Below, piece by piece: positions 45,190-54,666 of a stretch of DNA of 64,000 nucleotides. Numbering within the stretch: position 1 is the stretch's first letter; each line of letters starts with the position of its first letter. This DNA comes from an uncultured Lachnospiraceae bacterium (GTDB taxonomy: Bacteria > Bacillota > Clostridia > Lachnospirales > Lachnospiraceae): the NCBI GenBank assembly GCA_910585965.1, contig CAJUHH010000005.1:124001-188000 (forward strand). The letters are read 5' to 3'. The translations under genes were made by a program, and so were the position numbers. The notes beneath the pieces are model-generated. The model worked only from the letters and a program-made list of their open reading frames with translations, made no database searches and was not told where the DNA came from.

Positions 45190-46062
45190 GTGAAAGAGAA
45201 GATTAAAGAAATTTTGTCCAATATCGTTTATTGGATGTACCAGAAACATATTTTAAAGAATCATATCAGGGTGCAGTCGGTGGATGAAACGATTGAAGAA
45301 CTGGTCCATACGGATAAAAGCCTGGTTCGGTTTGGGGACGGCGAGATTATTGTCTTAAAGGGAAGCAGTATCAAGCTCCAGCAGACAACGGAAGAAATTT
45401 CTGACGGTTTGAAAAGAATCATCGCCTATCCTTATGACGGCTTAATGGTATCGCTGCAGGGAATTTTTGACGGGGTGGAGGATTACCAGGAGCAAAGCCG
45501 CAAATTCTGGAAAGAGCATTTGTTTTTCTGCCGTAAAGTTTATAAAAAATATTGCAATCCGAAAAGGATTTACGCCAATACTTCTTTTTCGAGATTTTAT
45601 TATGTGTTTGAGGATAAGGAGCCATGTAAAGGCTGGATTGAAAAAATAAAGCAGATCTGGAAAGGGAAAGATCTTGTAGTGGTGGAGGGAACGAAAACCC
45701 ATAACGGAGTAGGGAACGATCTGTTTGAATCGGCAAAAAGCGTGGAAAGAATTATCTGCCCGTCCAGCAATGCTATGCGGGTTTTTGGCGATATTGTGCA
45801 GGCATGTATGTCTTATCCAAAGGACAGGTTGTTTCTGCTGTCGCTGGGGGTGACTGCAAAGTTTGTGGCAGAAGCCTTATTTTTGAAGGGATACCGCGTC
45901 ATCGATATTGGCAATCTGGATATGGAATATGAATGGTTTCTCCATAAGAGCAAAAATAAAGCGCCGATACCAAAGCATGGGATAGAAGGGATAGAAGCGA
46001 ACCGCGAAGCGGGATATATGGAATATTTGATACAAGTGAAAAAAAGAGTCGGCGTGGAATGA
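45190..46062 (+). CDS. GT-D fold glycosyltransferase (DUF1792, SP_1767-like)
   Basis: 290 residues, GTG start with GAGGT 6 nt upstream. RFGDGE at residues 47-52, VEGTKTHNGVGNDLFESA, ICPSSNAMRVF, and DIGNLDMEYEWFLH are the conserved blocks of DUF1792, the GT-D family first described for a streptococcal glycoprotein-modifying glucosyltransferase. The usual GVGNDLF metal/donor loop is intact. Its presence suggests addition of a hexose in the capsule unit or on a glycoprotein. Confidence 0.9.
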   Translation: MKEKIKEILSNIVYWMYQKHILKNHIRVQSVDETIEELVHTDKSLVRFGDGEIIVLKGSSIKLQQTTEEISDGLKRIIAYPYDGLMVSLQGIFDGVEDYQEQSRKFWKEHLFFCRKVYKKYCNPKRIYANTSFSRFYYVFEDKEPCKGWIEKIKQIWKGKDLVVVEGTKTHNGVGNDLFESAKSVERIICPSSNAMRVFGDIVQACMSYPKDRLFLLSLGVTAKFVAEALFLKGYRVIDIGNLDMEYEWFLHKSKNKAPIPKHGIEGIEANREAGYMEYLIQVKKRVGVE

Positions 46063-46074
46063 TGAGGAGTGCAT

Positions 46075-47805
46075 ATGTTTGCAAAAGTAAATTATATTTT
46101 TTCAAGAAAAGATAAAATATTATTGGTTTTTCTGTTAATCGGGGTAGTTGCGGGAAGCTTTATGGAATTGCTGGGCGTATCGATATTTTCCCCCTTTATA
46201 GAAATTATTACGAACCCGGAAACGATCCGACAGGAACCGTACTTAAATTATTTTTATGAAGCGTTCCGCTTTACGTCGGAAAAAGATTTCCTCATCGCAT
46301 TGGCTGTTTTGATCATTGTCATTTATTTTGTTAAGAACATATATTTATCATTGGAAAAAAACTGGATGTACAAATTTTCCTATAACTTGCAGAGAAAACT
46401 GTCGGTCAGGCTGCTCACTGCCTACATGGAAGAACCATATTCGTTTCATTTGAATAAAAATATTGCCGTATTACAGAGAAGCCTTCAGGAAGACACGGAT
46501 CTGTTCGCAAAAGGGATTATTCATCTCTTGGAGCTGTTTGCGGAGATGGCAGTTTGTATCGTGCTTGGCATTTACCTTTTCTTTGTCAGCCAGTCAATTA
46601 CAGTAATCGTAGTGGGGCTGCTTCTGGTCTGCGTCGGCATATTTACAGGGATATCCAGGAAATTCTCGAAGAGCATAGGGAAAGAAAGCCAGGAATATAA
46701 AGGAAAGCTGTACCAATGGATGAACCAGGCATTGGGGGGCATAAAGGAAATAAAGATTTTGAACAGAGAGGCATATTTTGTGGAAGCATATGACGCATAT
46801 TTTACCAAGTATGTTAGAGGACTCCGCTTGAACCGCCTGATCGGGATGCTGCCTAAGCATGTTGTGGAAACGGTATGTATGACAGGGTTATTGCTGGCAA
46901 TTATTATTAAGATGCTTTACGGGCAGAAAGATATCGCGGAATATATCCCCCAGCTGGCTGTGTTTGCGGTTGCCGCTTTTAAGCTGCTGCCTGCAGTTGG
47001 AAAAATCAACGAGCATCTAAGCTGTATCTTATATTCGGCTCCGTCCCTGGATTTGATTTACCATGATTTGAAAGATATCGATAACGAACAGAAGGAAGAT
47101 AAAGGAGAAGCGCTGGATTGGAAGTTCCGTGACAGCATAACGATTTCAAAGGTGAAATATCATTATCCCGATGTGGAAGAAAACGTGATCGATGGAGCAA
47201 GTTTCCAAATAAAAAAAGGGCAGGCTGTTGCATTCGTAGGTACATCAGGAGCGGGAAAAACTACGATGGTAGATATTATTCTGGGATTATTATCGCCGCA
47301 GTATGGCAGAATAAAGGCGGACGACCTGGATATTAACAAGTATAAGAGTACATGGCAGAAGGAAATAGGCTATATCCCGCAGACCATATATTTATCGGAT
47401 GACTCCATCCGCAACAATATTGCGTTTGGAATTGCCGAAAAGGAAATTGATGAGGCGGCCGTACTGGAGGCAGTAAAAAAGGCGCAGCTTTTGGATTTTG
47501 TGGAAAACCTTCCCGACGGGCTGGATACGTTTGTCGGTGACAGAGGGGTGAGGCTGTCGGGCGGGCAGCGGCAGCGTATCGGAATCGCAAGAGCCTTGTA
47601 CCATGATCCGGAGATCCTCGTATTGGATGAAGCCACCTCCGCGTTGGATACGGAAACGGAGGAAGCGGTAATGGAATCGATCGACCAGCTGAAAGGCAGC
47701 AAAACAATGATCATTATTGCCCATAGGCTCACAACGATCAAGAATGCGGATGTGGTATACGAAGTCGGCGACGGCAAAGTGGTGCAAAAGGATAAAACAA
47801 TATGA
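46075..47805 (+). CDS. ABC-type lipid-linked oligosaccharide flippase, PglK/MsbA-like
   Basis: 576 residues: a six-helix permease domain (about 1-320) fused to an ATPase. Walker A is G389-TSGAGKTT397, the signature LSGGQ is at 494-498, and the Walker B block ILVLDEATSALD and the IAHRL switch His follow. The ATG at 46075 has TGAGGAG at 5 nt. In the middle of glycosyltransferase genes the closest functional model is PglK, which flips undecaprenyl-diphosphate oligosaccharides using ATP. A lipid exporter role is the alternative. The stop overlaps the next start by ATGA. Confidence 0.9.
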   Translation: MFAKVNYIFSRKDKILLVFLLIGVVAGSFMELLGVSIFSPFIEIITNPETIRQEPYLNYFYEAFRFTSEKDFLIALAVLIIVIYFVKNIYLSLEKNWMYKFSYNLQRKLSVRLLTAYMEEPYSFHLNKNIAVLQRSLQEDTDLFAKGIIHLLELFAEMAVCIVLGIYLFFVSQSITVIVVGLLLVCVGIFTGISRKFSKSIGKESQEYKGKLYQWMNQALGGIKEIKILNREAYFVEAYDAYFTKYVRGLRLNRLIGMLPKHVVETVCMTGLLLAIIIKMLYGQKDIAEYIPQLAVFAVAAFKLLPAVGKINEHLSCILYSAPSLDLIYHDLKDIDNEQKEDKGEALDWKFRDSITISKVKYHYPDVEENVIDGASFQIKKGQAVAFVGTSGAGKTTMVDIILGLLSPQYGRIKADDLDINKYKSTWQKEIGYIPQTIYLSDDSIRNNIAFGIAEKEIDEAAVLEAVKKAQLLDFVENLPDGLDTFVGDRGVRLSGGQRQRIGIARALYHDPEILVLDEATSALDTETEEAVMESIDQLKGSKTMIIIAHRLTTIKNADVVYEVGDGKVVQKDKTI

Positions 47806-48866
47806 ATAAGATAGTTTTTGTAGTGCCGGATATGGCCGGAGGCGGGACGGAAAAGGTGGTTACTTTACTGGCCAATGAATATGTCAGCAGGGGAATCGAG
47901 GTGGGCATTTTAACCTTTGCAGGAAATGAATATGCCTATCCCCTGGATGAGCGGGTAGAAAAATACAGCGCGGCAATGCCGTCGAACGGAAGCCTTATGG
48001 TGAGATTGAAACGCATTGCTTGTATGAGACGTTATTTCAGGAAGAACAGGGGCTGCAGGATTTTCTCCTTCAGTACCATCGGAACCGGCTTCGTTGTACT
48101 GGCAACCTTGTTTATGGGACGCAATATGCTGGTGGCGGAACGGACGGATCCGCAGACATGCGACCATAAGCCGTACCGTAATTTTTTTTATTGCTTTGCA
48201 AAAAAATTAGTCTGCCAGACTCCGGACGGAGTAAAATGCTTTCCTAAAAATCTTCAAAAAAAGGCATGTGTGATCGGCAATCCGGTTTCCGATGGATTGG
48301 CAGAAGTGTATACTGGAACGAGAAAAAAAGAGATTGTCACGGTGGGAAGGCTGCATCCGGTAAAAAACCAGCGTATGCTTCTGGAAGCATTTTCGCTATT
48401 TGAAAGACAGTTTAAAGACTATACGCTTCATTTTTTTGGGAAGGGATCCTTGGAAGGAGAACTCAAGGAACAGGCAGGAAAGCTGGGAATAAAGGAGAAA
48501 GTAATATTCCATGGTTTTTCGGATAGAGTGGATCTGGATATTTGTAAAAGCAGCATGTTCGTTCTTTCCTCGAATTATGAAGGAGTATCCAATTCTATGG
48601 TAGAAGCATTGGCGTTGGGGCTGCCGGTCATTGCTACCGACTGTCCGATCGGAGGGTGCCGTATGTATATAGAGCCGGAAGTAAACGGACTGCTGGTGCC
48701 GGTAGGAGATGCGAAGGCATTGGCGGATGCGATGTGCCGTTTGGCCGGGAACCAGGAGCTGGCCGAACGGATGTCACGAAACGCGGCAAAGGTCCGAACG
48801 GAATATTCCATTGGAAAAATTGCTGATCTTATGCTGCAGGCAGCGGGAGGAATGGAAAAGATATGA
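47802..48866 (+). CDS. GT4 glycosyltransferase
   Basis: 354 residues. VVPDMAGGGTEKVVTLLANEY, IVTVGRLHPVKNQRMLLEAF, FFGKGSLEGELKEQ, and SNYEGVSNSMVEALALG followed by TDCPIGG place it in the same broad GT4 subgroup as the enzymes at 11572 and 15407. Residues for donor binding are intact. It is coupled by ATGA to both its neighbours (the ABC flippase and the next GT4). Confidence 0.9.
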   Translation: MNKIVFVVPDMAGGGTEKVVTLLANEYVSRGIEVGILTFAGNEYAYPLDERVEKYSAAMPSNGSLMVRLKRIACMRRYFRKNRGCRIFSFSTIGTGFVVLATLFMGRNMLVAERTDPQTCDHKPYRNFFYCFAKKLVCQTPDGVKCFPKNLQKKACVIGNPVSDGLAEVYTGTRKKEIVTVGRLHPVKNQRMLLEAFSLFERQFKDYTLHFFGKGSLEGELKEQAGKLGIKEKVIFHGFSDRVDLDICKSSMFVLSSNYEGVSNSMVEALALGLPVIATDCPIGGCRMYIEPEVNGLLVPVGDAKALADAMCRLAGNQELAERMSRNAAKVRTEYSIGKIADLMLQAAGGMEKI

Positions 48867-50017
48867 AAATCATGTATATGTCCCACAGATATCATACGAA
48901 CCAGAATGCGATTGTAAAGGGATGGAAAGAACATGGGGACGAGGTGTTATTCTGCAGCCAGTATGCGGGCAAAATAGAAGATTATACGTATACCAGGCCG
49001 GTTATCGTGGGTTATTCGCCAGTATACCGTTTGATCGACTATATTTATGTGCATATTCTGGCAAGGAAAAACCCGGCGGCCGTGGATCTGAAAGTGAAGT
49101 GCGGATTTCCGCCGGTACGCAAGCTGGCGAAGATCATGAGGGACTTCCGGCCGGATATCGTTATTATGCGGGAGCGTTCCCTTTATTCTGTCTGCACGAA
49201 CGCCTTATGCAGACATTACCATATACCGGCATGCTTGTATATGATGAATCCGGTATGGGGGGAAGCGCCCAAGCAGGATATCCCTCATAAGATCATAAGA
49301 AAACTGACTCCGCGCTATAGGCTGACCCCTTCCATGATAGTAGGAATAGAAAAGAAAGGAAAAGTAAGGGATAAAAATGCTTTTTACGCCCCTTATCTTA
49401 TGGAACCGCAAATATCCCCTGACGAAAAGGAATATTTCCAGGGGGGGAAGATCAATATCCTGGCAATAGGGAAGTATCAGGAAAGAAAAAACCACTTTTT
49501 GATGATACGGGCAGTAGAGGCATTGCTGGACCGATACCCGGATATTCATTTGGATATAGCGGGAGAAATGTCCAATGACTTCCATAGAGAGTATTACGGA
49601 CGCGTGAAGAAATATATCAAAGAACATGGGCTGGAGCATGTGGTGACTCTTTATACGAACTTGGACCAGAAAGAAATGAGGGAAGAATATAAAAAGGCGG
49701 ATCTGTTTGTGATCCCGAGTACAGGAGAGCCAGGGGCTGTCAGCCATTTGGAGGCGATGGCGTTTTCCGTTCCGGCGATCGGAGGAACGGATAATGGGAC
49801 GGCGAGCTATATTGTCCCAGGAGAGACGGGTTATATTTTCCAGGATAAAAGCGTAGAGGATCTGGCAGAAAAAATGGAGCGGGTCATAGAAAATAAAGAA
49901 AAATTAAGAGAGATGGGGAAAAAGGCATATGAGCATGTAAAGAAGGAATTTCAGTTCGAGAAATATTACCATAGCGTCATGCAGGTGCTGGCGAGGTATG
50001 AAAGGCAGCCGCAGTAA
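48863..50017 (+). CDS. GT4 glycosyltransferase
   Basis: 384 residues. The N-terminal domain starts MSHRYHTNQNAIVKGWKEHGD, short of the usual glycine-rich loop, so the acceptor side is divergent. The donor domain is normal: ILAIGKYQERKNHFLMIRA, LDIAGEMSNDF, IPSTGEPGAVSHLEAMAFSVPAI with the Glu pair. It starts in the last codons of the previous GT4 (ATGA). Substrate unknown. Confidence 0.87.
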   Translation: MKIMYMSHRYHTNQNAIVKGWKEHGDEVLFCSQYAGKIEDYTYTRPVIVGYSPVYRLIDYIYVHILARKNPAAVDLKVKCGFPPVRKLAKIMRDFRPDIVIMRERSLYSVCTNALCRHYHIPACLYMMNPVWGEAPKQDIPHKIIRKLTPRYRLTPSMIVGIEKKGKVRDKNAFYAPYLMEPQISPDEKEYFQGGKINILAIGKYQERKNHFLMIRAVEALLDRYPDIHLDIAGEMSNDFHREYYGRVKKYIKEHGLEHVVTLYTNLDQKEMREEYKKADLFVIPSTGEPGAVSHLEAMAFSVPAIGGTDNGTASYIVPGETGYIFQDKSVEDLAEKMERVIENKEKLREMGKKAYEHVKKEFQFEKYYHSVMQVLARYERQPQ

Positions 50018-50056
50018 ATGGCGGAGAACGGGAAAATGTAAGTCAGGAGAAACGGG

Positions 50057-50947
50057 ATGGCAGAAATCACAATACTTACACCGGCTTATAATAGAAGAAA
50101 TACGCTGGGGAAGCTTTATAGCAGTCTTTTAAAACAGACGGAGAAGGATTTTAGATGGCTTATCGTCGATGATGGCAGCACGGACGGGACGGAAGAACTG
50201 GTAGAAAAGTGGAAGAGGGAAAAGAAAATAGACATTTTTTACCAAAGGCAGGAGAACGGAGGAAAGCACAGGGCGCTGAATGCGGGAATAAAAGAGATAA
50301 CGGACCGCTTGACGTTTATCGTGGACAGCGATGATTATCTTCCTGAAGACAGCATCCGGATTATTCTGGAATACCATGGCAGATATGCGGATACTCCCGG
50401 GATATGCGGGTATAGTTTCCTGCGGTTCTACAGTGATGGAAAGGTAAATACCGCTTATTTTCCCAAAAACGAGGAAATCAACACTTTTTTGCAAGTGAGG
50501 ATCAACGGAGGCATAGGAGGGGACAAGGCGGAGGTCTTTTTTACGGATGTGCTAAAGCAATATCCTTTTCCCGAGTTTCCAGGGGAAAAGTTTTTGCCGG
50601 AAGATATTGTATGGATGCGGATGTCAGAAAAATACCGCATGGTCCATATAAACGAATGCGTTTATATCTGTGATTACCTGGAGGGGGGATTGACAAAAAG
50701 CGGCCGCCGGATGAAAGCCCGTTCTCCCAAAGGCATGATGCTCCGCTCAAAGATTTATCTGGAAAATGAGGCGGTTTGTTTCAAGGTAAAAATAAAGATG
50801 CAGGTCTTATATATTATTTATTCCCGCTTCGCCGGAATCAGCCGGAAGGAAGCGGCAGAGGGGCTTTCGAAGAAGGGACTGTTCTGTTTATTGTATTTTC
50901 CATCTATTATCATACAGAAAAAATGGGAAAGCGGGATGAAACGGTAA
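50057..50947 (+). CDS. GT2 glycosyltransferase
   Basis: 296 residues. ITILTPAYNRRNTLGKLYSSL, LIVDDGSTDGTEE, NGGKHRALNAGI and the metal site D-S-D-D in FIVDSDDYLPEDS are GT2 features, followed by a C-terminal helical region. An agGAGAaac-like site lies before the ATG. It is the last gene of the 40-kb + block; its final codons form one arm of the terminator hairpin shared with the opposing gene. Confidence 0.9.
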   Translation: MAEITILTPAYNRRNTLGKLYSSLLKQTEKDFRWLIVDDGSTDGTEELVEKWKREKKIDIFYQRQENGGKHRALNAGIKEITDRLTFIVDSDDYLPEDSIRIILEYHGRYADTPGICGYSFLRFYSDGKVNTAYFPKNEEINTFLQVRINGGIGGDKAEVFFTDVLKQYPFPEFPGEKFLPEDIVWMRMSEKYRMVHINECVYICDYLEGGLTKSGRRMKARSPKGMMLRSKIYLENEAVCFKVKIKMQVLYIIYSRFAGISRKEAAEGLSKKGLFCLLYFPSIIIQKKWESGMKR

Positions 50948-50980
50948 GCTTTATGCGGATACCGTTTCATTTTCTTTTAT
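50936..50980. terminator. Bidirectional intrinsic terminator within two convergent stops
   Basis: ATGAAACGGTA (50936-50946) pairs perfectly with TACCGTTTCAT (50960-50970) around a 13-nt loop. On the plus strand TTTTCTTTTAT follows; on the minus strand the run is weaker but ends in a T-rich stretch (complement of 50909-50924). The stop codons at 50945-50947 (+) and 50951-50953 (-) both lie within the hairpin. Confidence 0.85.
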
Positions 50981-52159
50981 CTGGCAGAACAGATCCCGGC
51001 CCGTGAGGATGATAAGAACCAGATAGAAGACAGAAACAAGCCATAAGGGAACAATTTCTGATTTTAAAAGATACGGGGTGTATGCAATCAAAGATACCAT
51101 CTGAAAGCCGATGGCCATCCATATTTTTTTCATACGGTGGAAGCCGTAAATAATGGAAATCAGGTCTATCATATAGCCATAACGTTCATGCATATGGGGC
51201 AAGGTATAGACGGTGACGGACACGGAAAAAAGAGCCAGCGTTATGATAAAAGAAGAAGTCAGGCGGAACTTTTTCTTGTATATATAATAAGCGGTACAGC
51301 CAAGGAAGGCGACCGTCAAAAAGGTGCCGGCACCGCTGAGGTATTTCGTGATTTCGTTGGATTCTATTAAGGCATATATATTGGGATAGCTCATAGTAAG
51401 GTCGGAATAAAAATCGGTAAGACCGGCATAGACGCCGATCAGGCTCCCAAAACTTCTTCCAAGAAACCGCATGGGAAGGATGCTTAAAAAATAAACAAAG
51501 GGAATAAGCAAAAAGTGTATCGTTTTCACCCGGTCTTTCAGCCACATAATAAGCAGGAACGGGAGAAAGAAAACGGCCTGAAGCTTAAAACTGAAAGCGA
51601 TGCCCATAAAAAGCAGTGAATAGCCGCTTTTCTCTGTTAAAATGAAATAAAAGGACATCAAGACAAAGAAAACATAAATGGAATCGCACTGGCTCCATGC
51701 GGCGCTGTTCAGGAATACAGTGGGAGCGAGCAGAACCGCGCTGAAGGCAAAAATTGCCTTGTTTTTACTGCCTGTGAGACGGAGTATGGTAAAAAATACG
51801 GCAAAAGAACATAAATAATCAAAAAAAACAGAAACAAGCTTGATAAAATACATATCGCTGAAATTGGTATGGGTCTGGCAGATGACATAGAGAATATATA
51901 GGTAGGGAGAGTTATAGTTGCTGCCGAAATCCTGCCCGAGGATATGAATGGTGCCGTTCTGGCGCATTGCCGTGGTCCATTCCGTCAGGCTTCCCGTCCA
52001 GTCGCCGGATTCAATATGGCGGAGCGAGAAACGAATGGCAAACCCCAGGGCCATAATGCAGAAAATGAATATACAATCAACGATTTCAAAGGAAACATTC
52101 CGTATTTGCACTTTTTTAGTAAGAACGGAATCCATTTTTATTTTTATCTTATCTTTCAT
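50951..52159 (-). CDS. GT-C membrane mannosyltransferase-like protein (GT87/Gpi18-like)
   Basis: 402 residues. The ATG at 52159 has AGGAG at 8 nt on the minus strand; longer in-frame starts reach back to 52225 but lack a site and overlap the upstream gene. About 10 helices, a first external loop with ESGDWTGSLTEWTTAM, and NYNSPYLYILYVI, SAAWSQCDSIYVFFVL and HERYGYMIDLI are features of COG5542-type (GPI mannosyltransferase-related) GT-C enzymes. It is the second gene of the minus-strand pair. Confidence 0.78.
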   Translation of the reverse strand: MKDKIKIKMDSVLTKKVQIRNVSFEIVDCIFIFCIMALGFAIRFSLRHIESGDWTGSLTEWTTAMRQNGTIHILGQDFGSNYNSPYLYILYVICQTHTNFSDMYFIKLVSVFFDYLCSFAVFFTILRLTGSKNKAIFAFSAVLLAPTVFLNSAAWSQCDSIYVFFVLMSFYFILTEKSGYSLLFMGIAFSFKLQAVFFLPFLLIMWLKDRVKTIHFLLIPFVYFLSILPMRFLGRSFGSLIGVYAGLTDFYSDLTMSYPNIYALIESNEITKYLSGAGTFLTVAFLGCTAYYIYKKKFRLTSSFIITLALFSVSVTVYTLPHMHERYGYMIDLISIIYGFHRMKKIWMAIGFQMVSLIAYTPYLLKSEIVPLWLVSVFYLVLIILTGRDLFCQIKENETVSA

Positions 52160-52196
52160 AATAAACGCTCCTGACAATAAACAAATGATAAATAAA

Positions 52197-54506
52197 TCAT
52201 ACCTCATGGCTCCGATAGTGTGCAAGTTTTTTTTGCCCCAATAAGGGTTTCAAAACAGAAAGCAGGGCAAGGAAGGTAATGAGTTCCGATAAACGCCAAT
52301 ACCAGGGTTCCGAAAAATGCACGGTGATCTGACCGCTATAAGGAGCATGGAATAAGATCCTGATTTTGTGGTTCGTTCCGGGTACAAGCGATAACGCATC
52401 TGAATCGGAACAACTGCCCAGAGAATACCCCGTGTAATACAGAAGAGGTATTTCAATATATTCTTCAGTCCCGCTGTTTTCGCAGGCCAGGGTGACGGAA
52501 GTGCCGGACTGTTCATAGGAGGATATGGTTACATTGGAGGAAAAGGCTGGCTCTCTGGGCTGTGAGGATAATTCTGCCCAATCGGTATCAATAGGCAGAT
52601 AGTCGTTCCGGCCCATGCGGGGCATGTCGGCATTTTCTGTGTTCCAGCATTGGAACTTGGAGGAGGAGTAAATAAATCCTTCCATCATGTTTCCATGCTG
52701 GAATAATGAGAGGAGAAGGATCAGGCAGCAAAAAGCATAAGCGAGTTCTTTTTTGTAATCCAGCAGGAAGCGGAAGGAGAGGCAAAAAAGTACGGTTGCC
52801 AGCAACGAAAATATGGTAAGGAAGCGGTAGGGGAACTGGAGGTTCCTTATGACAATATCCAAAAAGCCATTTACTTTCTGCAAATAAGAATAAGGAAAAT
52901 AACAAGTGCAAAGATAAATGGACAACAGGCATAAAAAGGCAAAAAGACGTGTTTCTTTTTTAAAACTCCTTTTGAGGGAGCCATCATTCATATAGAGCAT
53001 AAAAAAGATAAAAAGGATAAGAAGGAAGGGGAAACCCGGCACAAGCAAGGAAGATTCAAGGGTTCCTCCAGAAACATCGGTTCGGTAAACAGGAAGAACA
53101 GAGAATAATGAGGTCGTATTCAGCCCCGATGCTTGTACGGAACCATTAGGAAGATACGCCGCTCCCGGATCGTGAAAACTATATTTTCCTGCAACCATAT
53201 AATGAATAAAAGGCACAAGAAACCATGCGTTCAGGCAAATTGTCCCTGCAGCTGCTTTGCACAGAAGATAAAAACGAGGTTTACAAAAAGTAAGTTTCCA
53301 TAAAATCAGGCAGGTAAAGATCATAAACAGGCCGGTTATTGTGCAGGATAATACGTGGCATTGGATAATTCCGCTTAACCCAAGTGCCAGAGGCAGCCAA
53401 TTTTTTTTATAATGAGGGTCTTGTATATCGTCCCGATAGACCTTCCATAATCCATAAAAAACAAGAGGAAGAAACGTCATAGCGGTAAATTCACCTAATG
53501 CGGCGCGGATATAGAGGGTGCTGATCCGGTATGGCGACAAGGTGTAAAGAAAAGCACCGGCTATGCCGATATGCTTATTTTTGAAAGTCCTGCTGAAACA
53601 AAAGTAAGAAAGGAAAGCAGTAAATGCATGGATACAGATGACATAAATTTTATATGCTGTCTGCAACGGCATACCGATGGTGCATAAAAAAGCAGGAAAA
53701 TATAGGAATAAATCCCCATAAAAGATGGAGACAGGATATCCATAACCTTGTATACAGTTCGTGAGAATTCGAACAGGGAATTGATGATCATGCAATAAGG
53801 CTGTTTTAATTCCATAGATCCTGCGTAAATGAAATTTCATATCCGAAGATTCGAATAAATAGTCATTTAACAGAGGATAGGATGCAAAAAGGACGACGAT
53901 AGCAAGAAAAAAAATCGGATATTTATTTTTACGCAGCCAAGGTATTGTATTTTTAAAAAGAACAGGAATATCAGCCAGGAGCGTTAAAAATAATAATATG
54001 GCAAAAATCAGGCATCGGCCGGAATAAGTTTCTTGGATCTGAACAGAGTAGATGGAAAGGGAGCCAGAACCGGAAAAGGTTGCTTTGACAATAAAATCGG
54101 AAACAGCTTGGAAAAGCCAGACCTGTAAAGAGGCGTGATGTTCGGAAGCTGCCAGCGGCGCGGTATAGTTTCCGAGAACAATGCCTTCGATAGCATTCTG
54201 GTTGATAATGTGAAAAGTACTGCCGTCCGCATCGGCATCATAGGATAATTGGATAGAATAAGTACCGGGAGTCAGGCGGACAGCAGGAGAAGTACCAAAT
54301 GTTCCTGATAGCTCCATCGCGTCATCGATATAGAGAACACCCGGGTCATGCCTTTGTTCGCCGAGAGTGCCAGTAAAATCAGTGTACGAAAAATAATATT
54401 GTTTGAGCGGCAGGAGAAGGAACAGCCATAGGAAGACTGCCGATAAGGCGGCAAGCTCTACAGAAAGAAGGATTATTTTGGTTTTAAAAGTCTTTTGTGT
54501 TGGCAT
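52197..54506 (-). CDS. Large PTPS-related-domain membrane protein (copy 1)
   Basis: 769 residues. One N-terminal helix, an external beta-rich domain of about 125 residues, then about 12 helices and a C-terminal external domain. FPVRILTNCIQGYGYPVSIFY, LFLYFPAFLC and YIRAALGEFTAMTFLPLVFYGLW match the membrane family labelled PTPS-related (PF10131), which looks like a GT-C transferase. It is clearly paralogous to the plus-strand protein at 57425-59764. AAAGGAA lies about 9 nt before the ATG. The likely role is outer-face sugar transfer; not proven for the family. Confidence 0.8.
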   Translation of the reverse strand: MPTQKTFKTKIILLSVELAALSAVFLWLFLLLPLKQYYFSYTDFTGTLGEQRHDPGVLYIDDAMELSGTFGTSPAVRLTPGTYSIQLSYDADADGSTFHIINQNAIEGIVLGNYTAPLAASEHHASLQVWLFQAVSDFIVKATFSGSGSLSIYSVQIQETYSGRCLIFAILLFLTLLADIPVLFKNTIPWLRKNKYPIFFLAIVVLFASYPLLNDYLFESSDMKFHLRRIYGIKTALLHDHQFPVRILTNCIQGYGYPVSIFYGDLFLYFPAFLCTIGMPLQTAYKIYVICIHAFTAFLSYFCFSRTFKNKHIGIAGAFLYTLSPYRISTLYIRAALGEFTAMTFLPLVFYGLWKVYRDDIQDPHYKKNWLPLALGLSGIIQCHVLSCTITGLFMIFTCLILWKLTFCKPRFYLLCKAAAGTICLNAWFLVPFIHYMVAGKYSFHDPGAAYLPNGSVQASGLNTTSLFSVLPVYRTDVSGGTLESSLLVPGFPFLLILFIFFMLYMNDGSLKRSFKKETRLFAFLCLLSIYLCTCYFPYSYLQKVNGFLDIVIRNLQFPYRFLTIFSLLATVLFCLSFRFLLDYKKELAYAFCCLILLLSLFQHGNMMEGFIYSSSKFQCWNTENADMPRMGRNDYLPIDTDWAELSSQPREPAFSSNVTISSYEQSGTSVTLACENSGTEEYIEIPLLYYTGYSLGSCSDSDALSLVPGTNHKIRILFHAPYSGQITVHFSEPWYWRLSELITFLALLSVLKPLLGQKKLAHYRSHEV

Positions 54507-54576
54507 AAGATGAATTCCTTTATTTTTATGAATTATTTCTAATATTTATTTTATAATTCCTTCACTTTTTTATTTT

Positions 54577-54605
54577 ATTATAAAACAAAATATTTTATTT
54601 TAAAA
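54577..54605 (-). promoter_or_regulatory. Possible promoter for the minus-strand pair
   Basis: On the minus strand a perfect TATAAT (54582-54577) lies about 70 nt before the start at 54506, with TTTTAA 17 nt upstream (54605-54600), a weak -35 of 3 of 6. The whole stretch 54507-54640 is very AT-rich. Confidence 0.35.
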
Positions 54606-54637
54606 TCCCTAATTTATAATGTATAATGTAATATTGA

Positions 54638-54666
54638 TTGACAATCATAAGAGCATATGTAATTAT
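54638..54666 (+). promoter_or_regulatory. Candidate sigma-A promoter of the right-hand + block
   Basis: A perfect TTGACA (54638-54643), a 17-nt spacer and AATTAT (54661-54666, 4 of 6) precede the gene at 54709 with a leader of about 37 nt. Two TATAAT boxes at 54615-54620 and 54622-54627 lie just upstream without a good -35 of their own. Confidence 0.55.
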
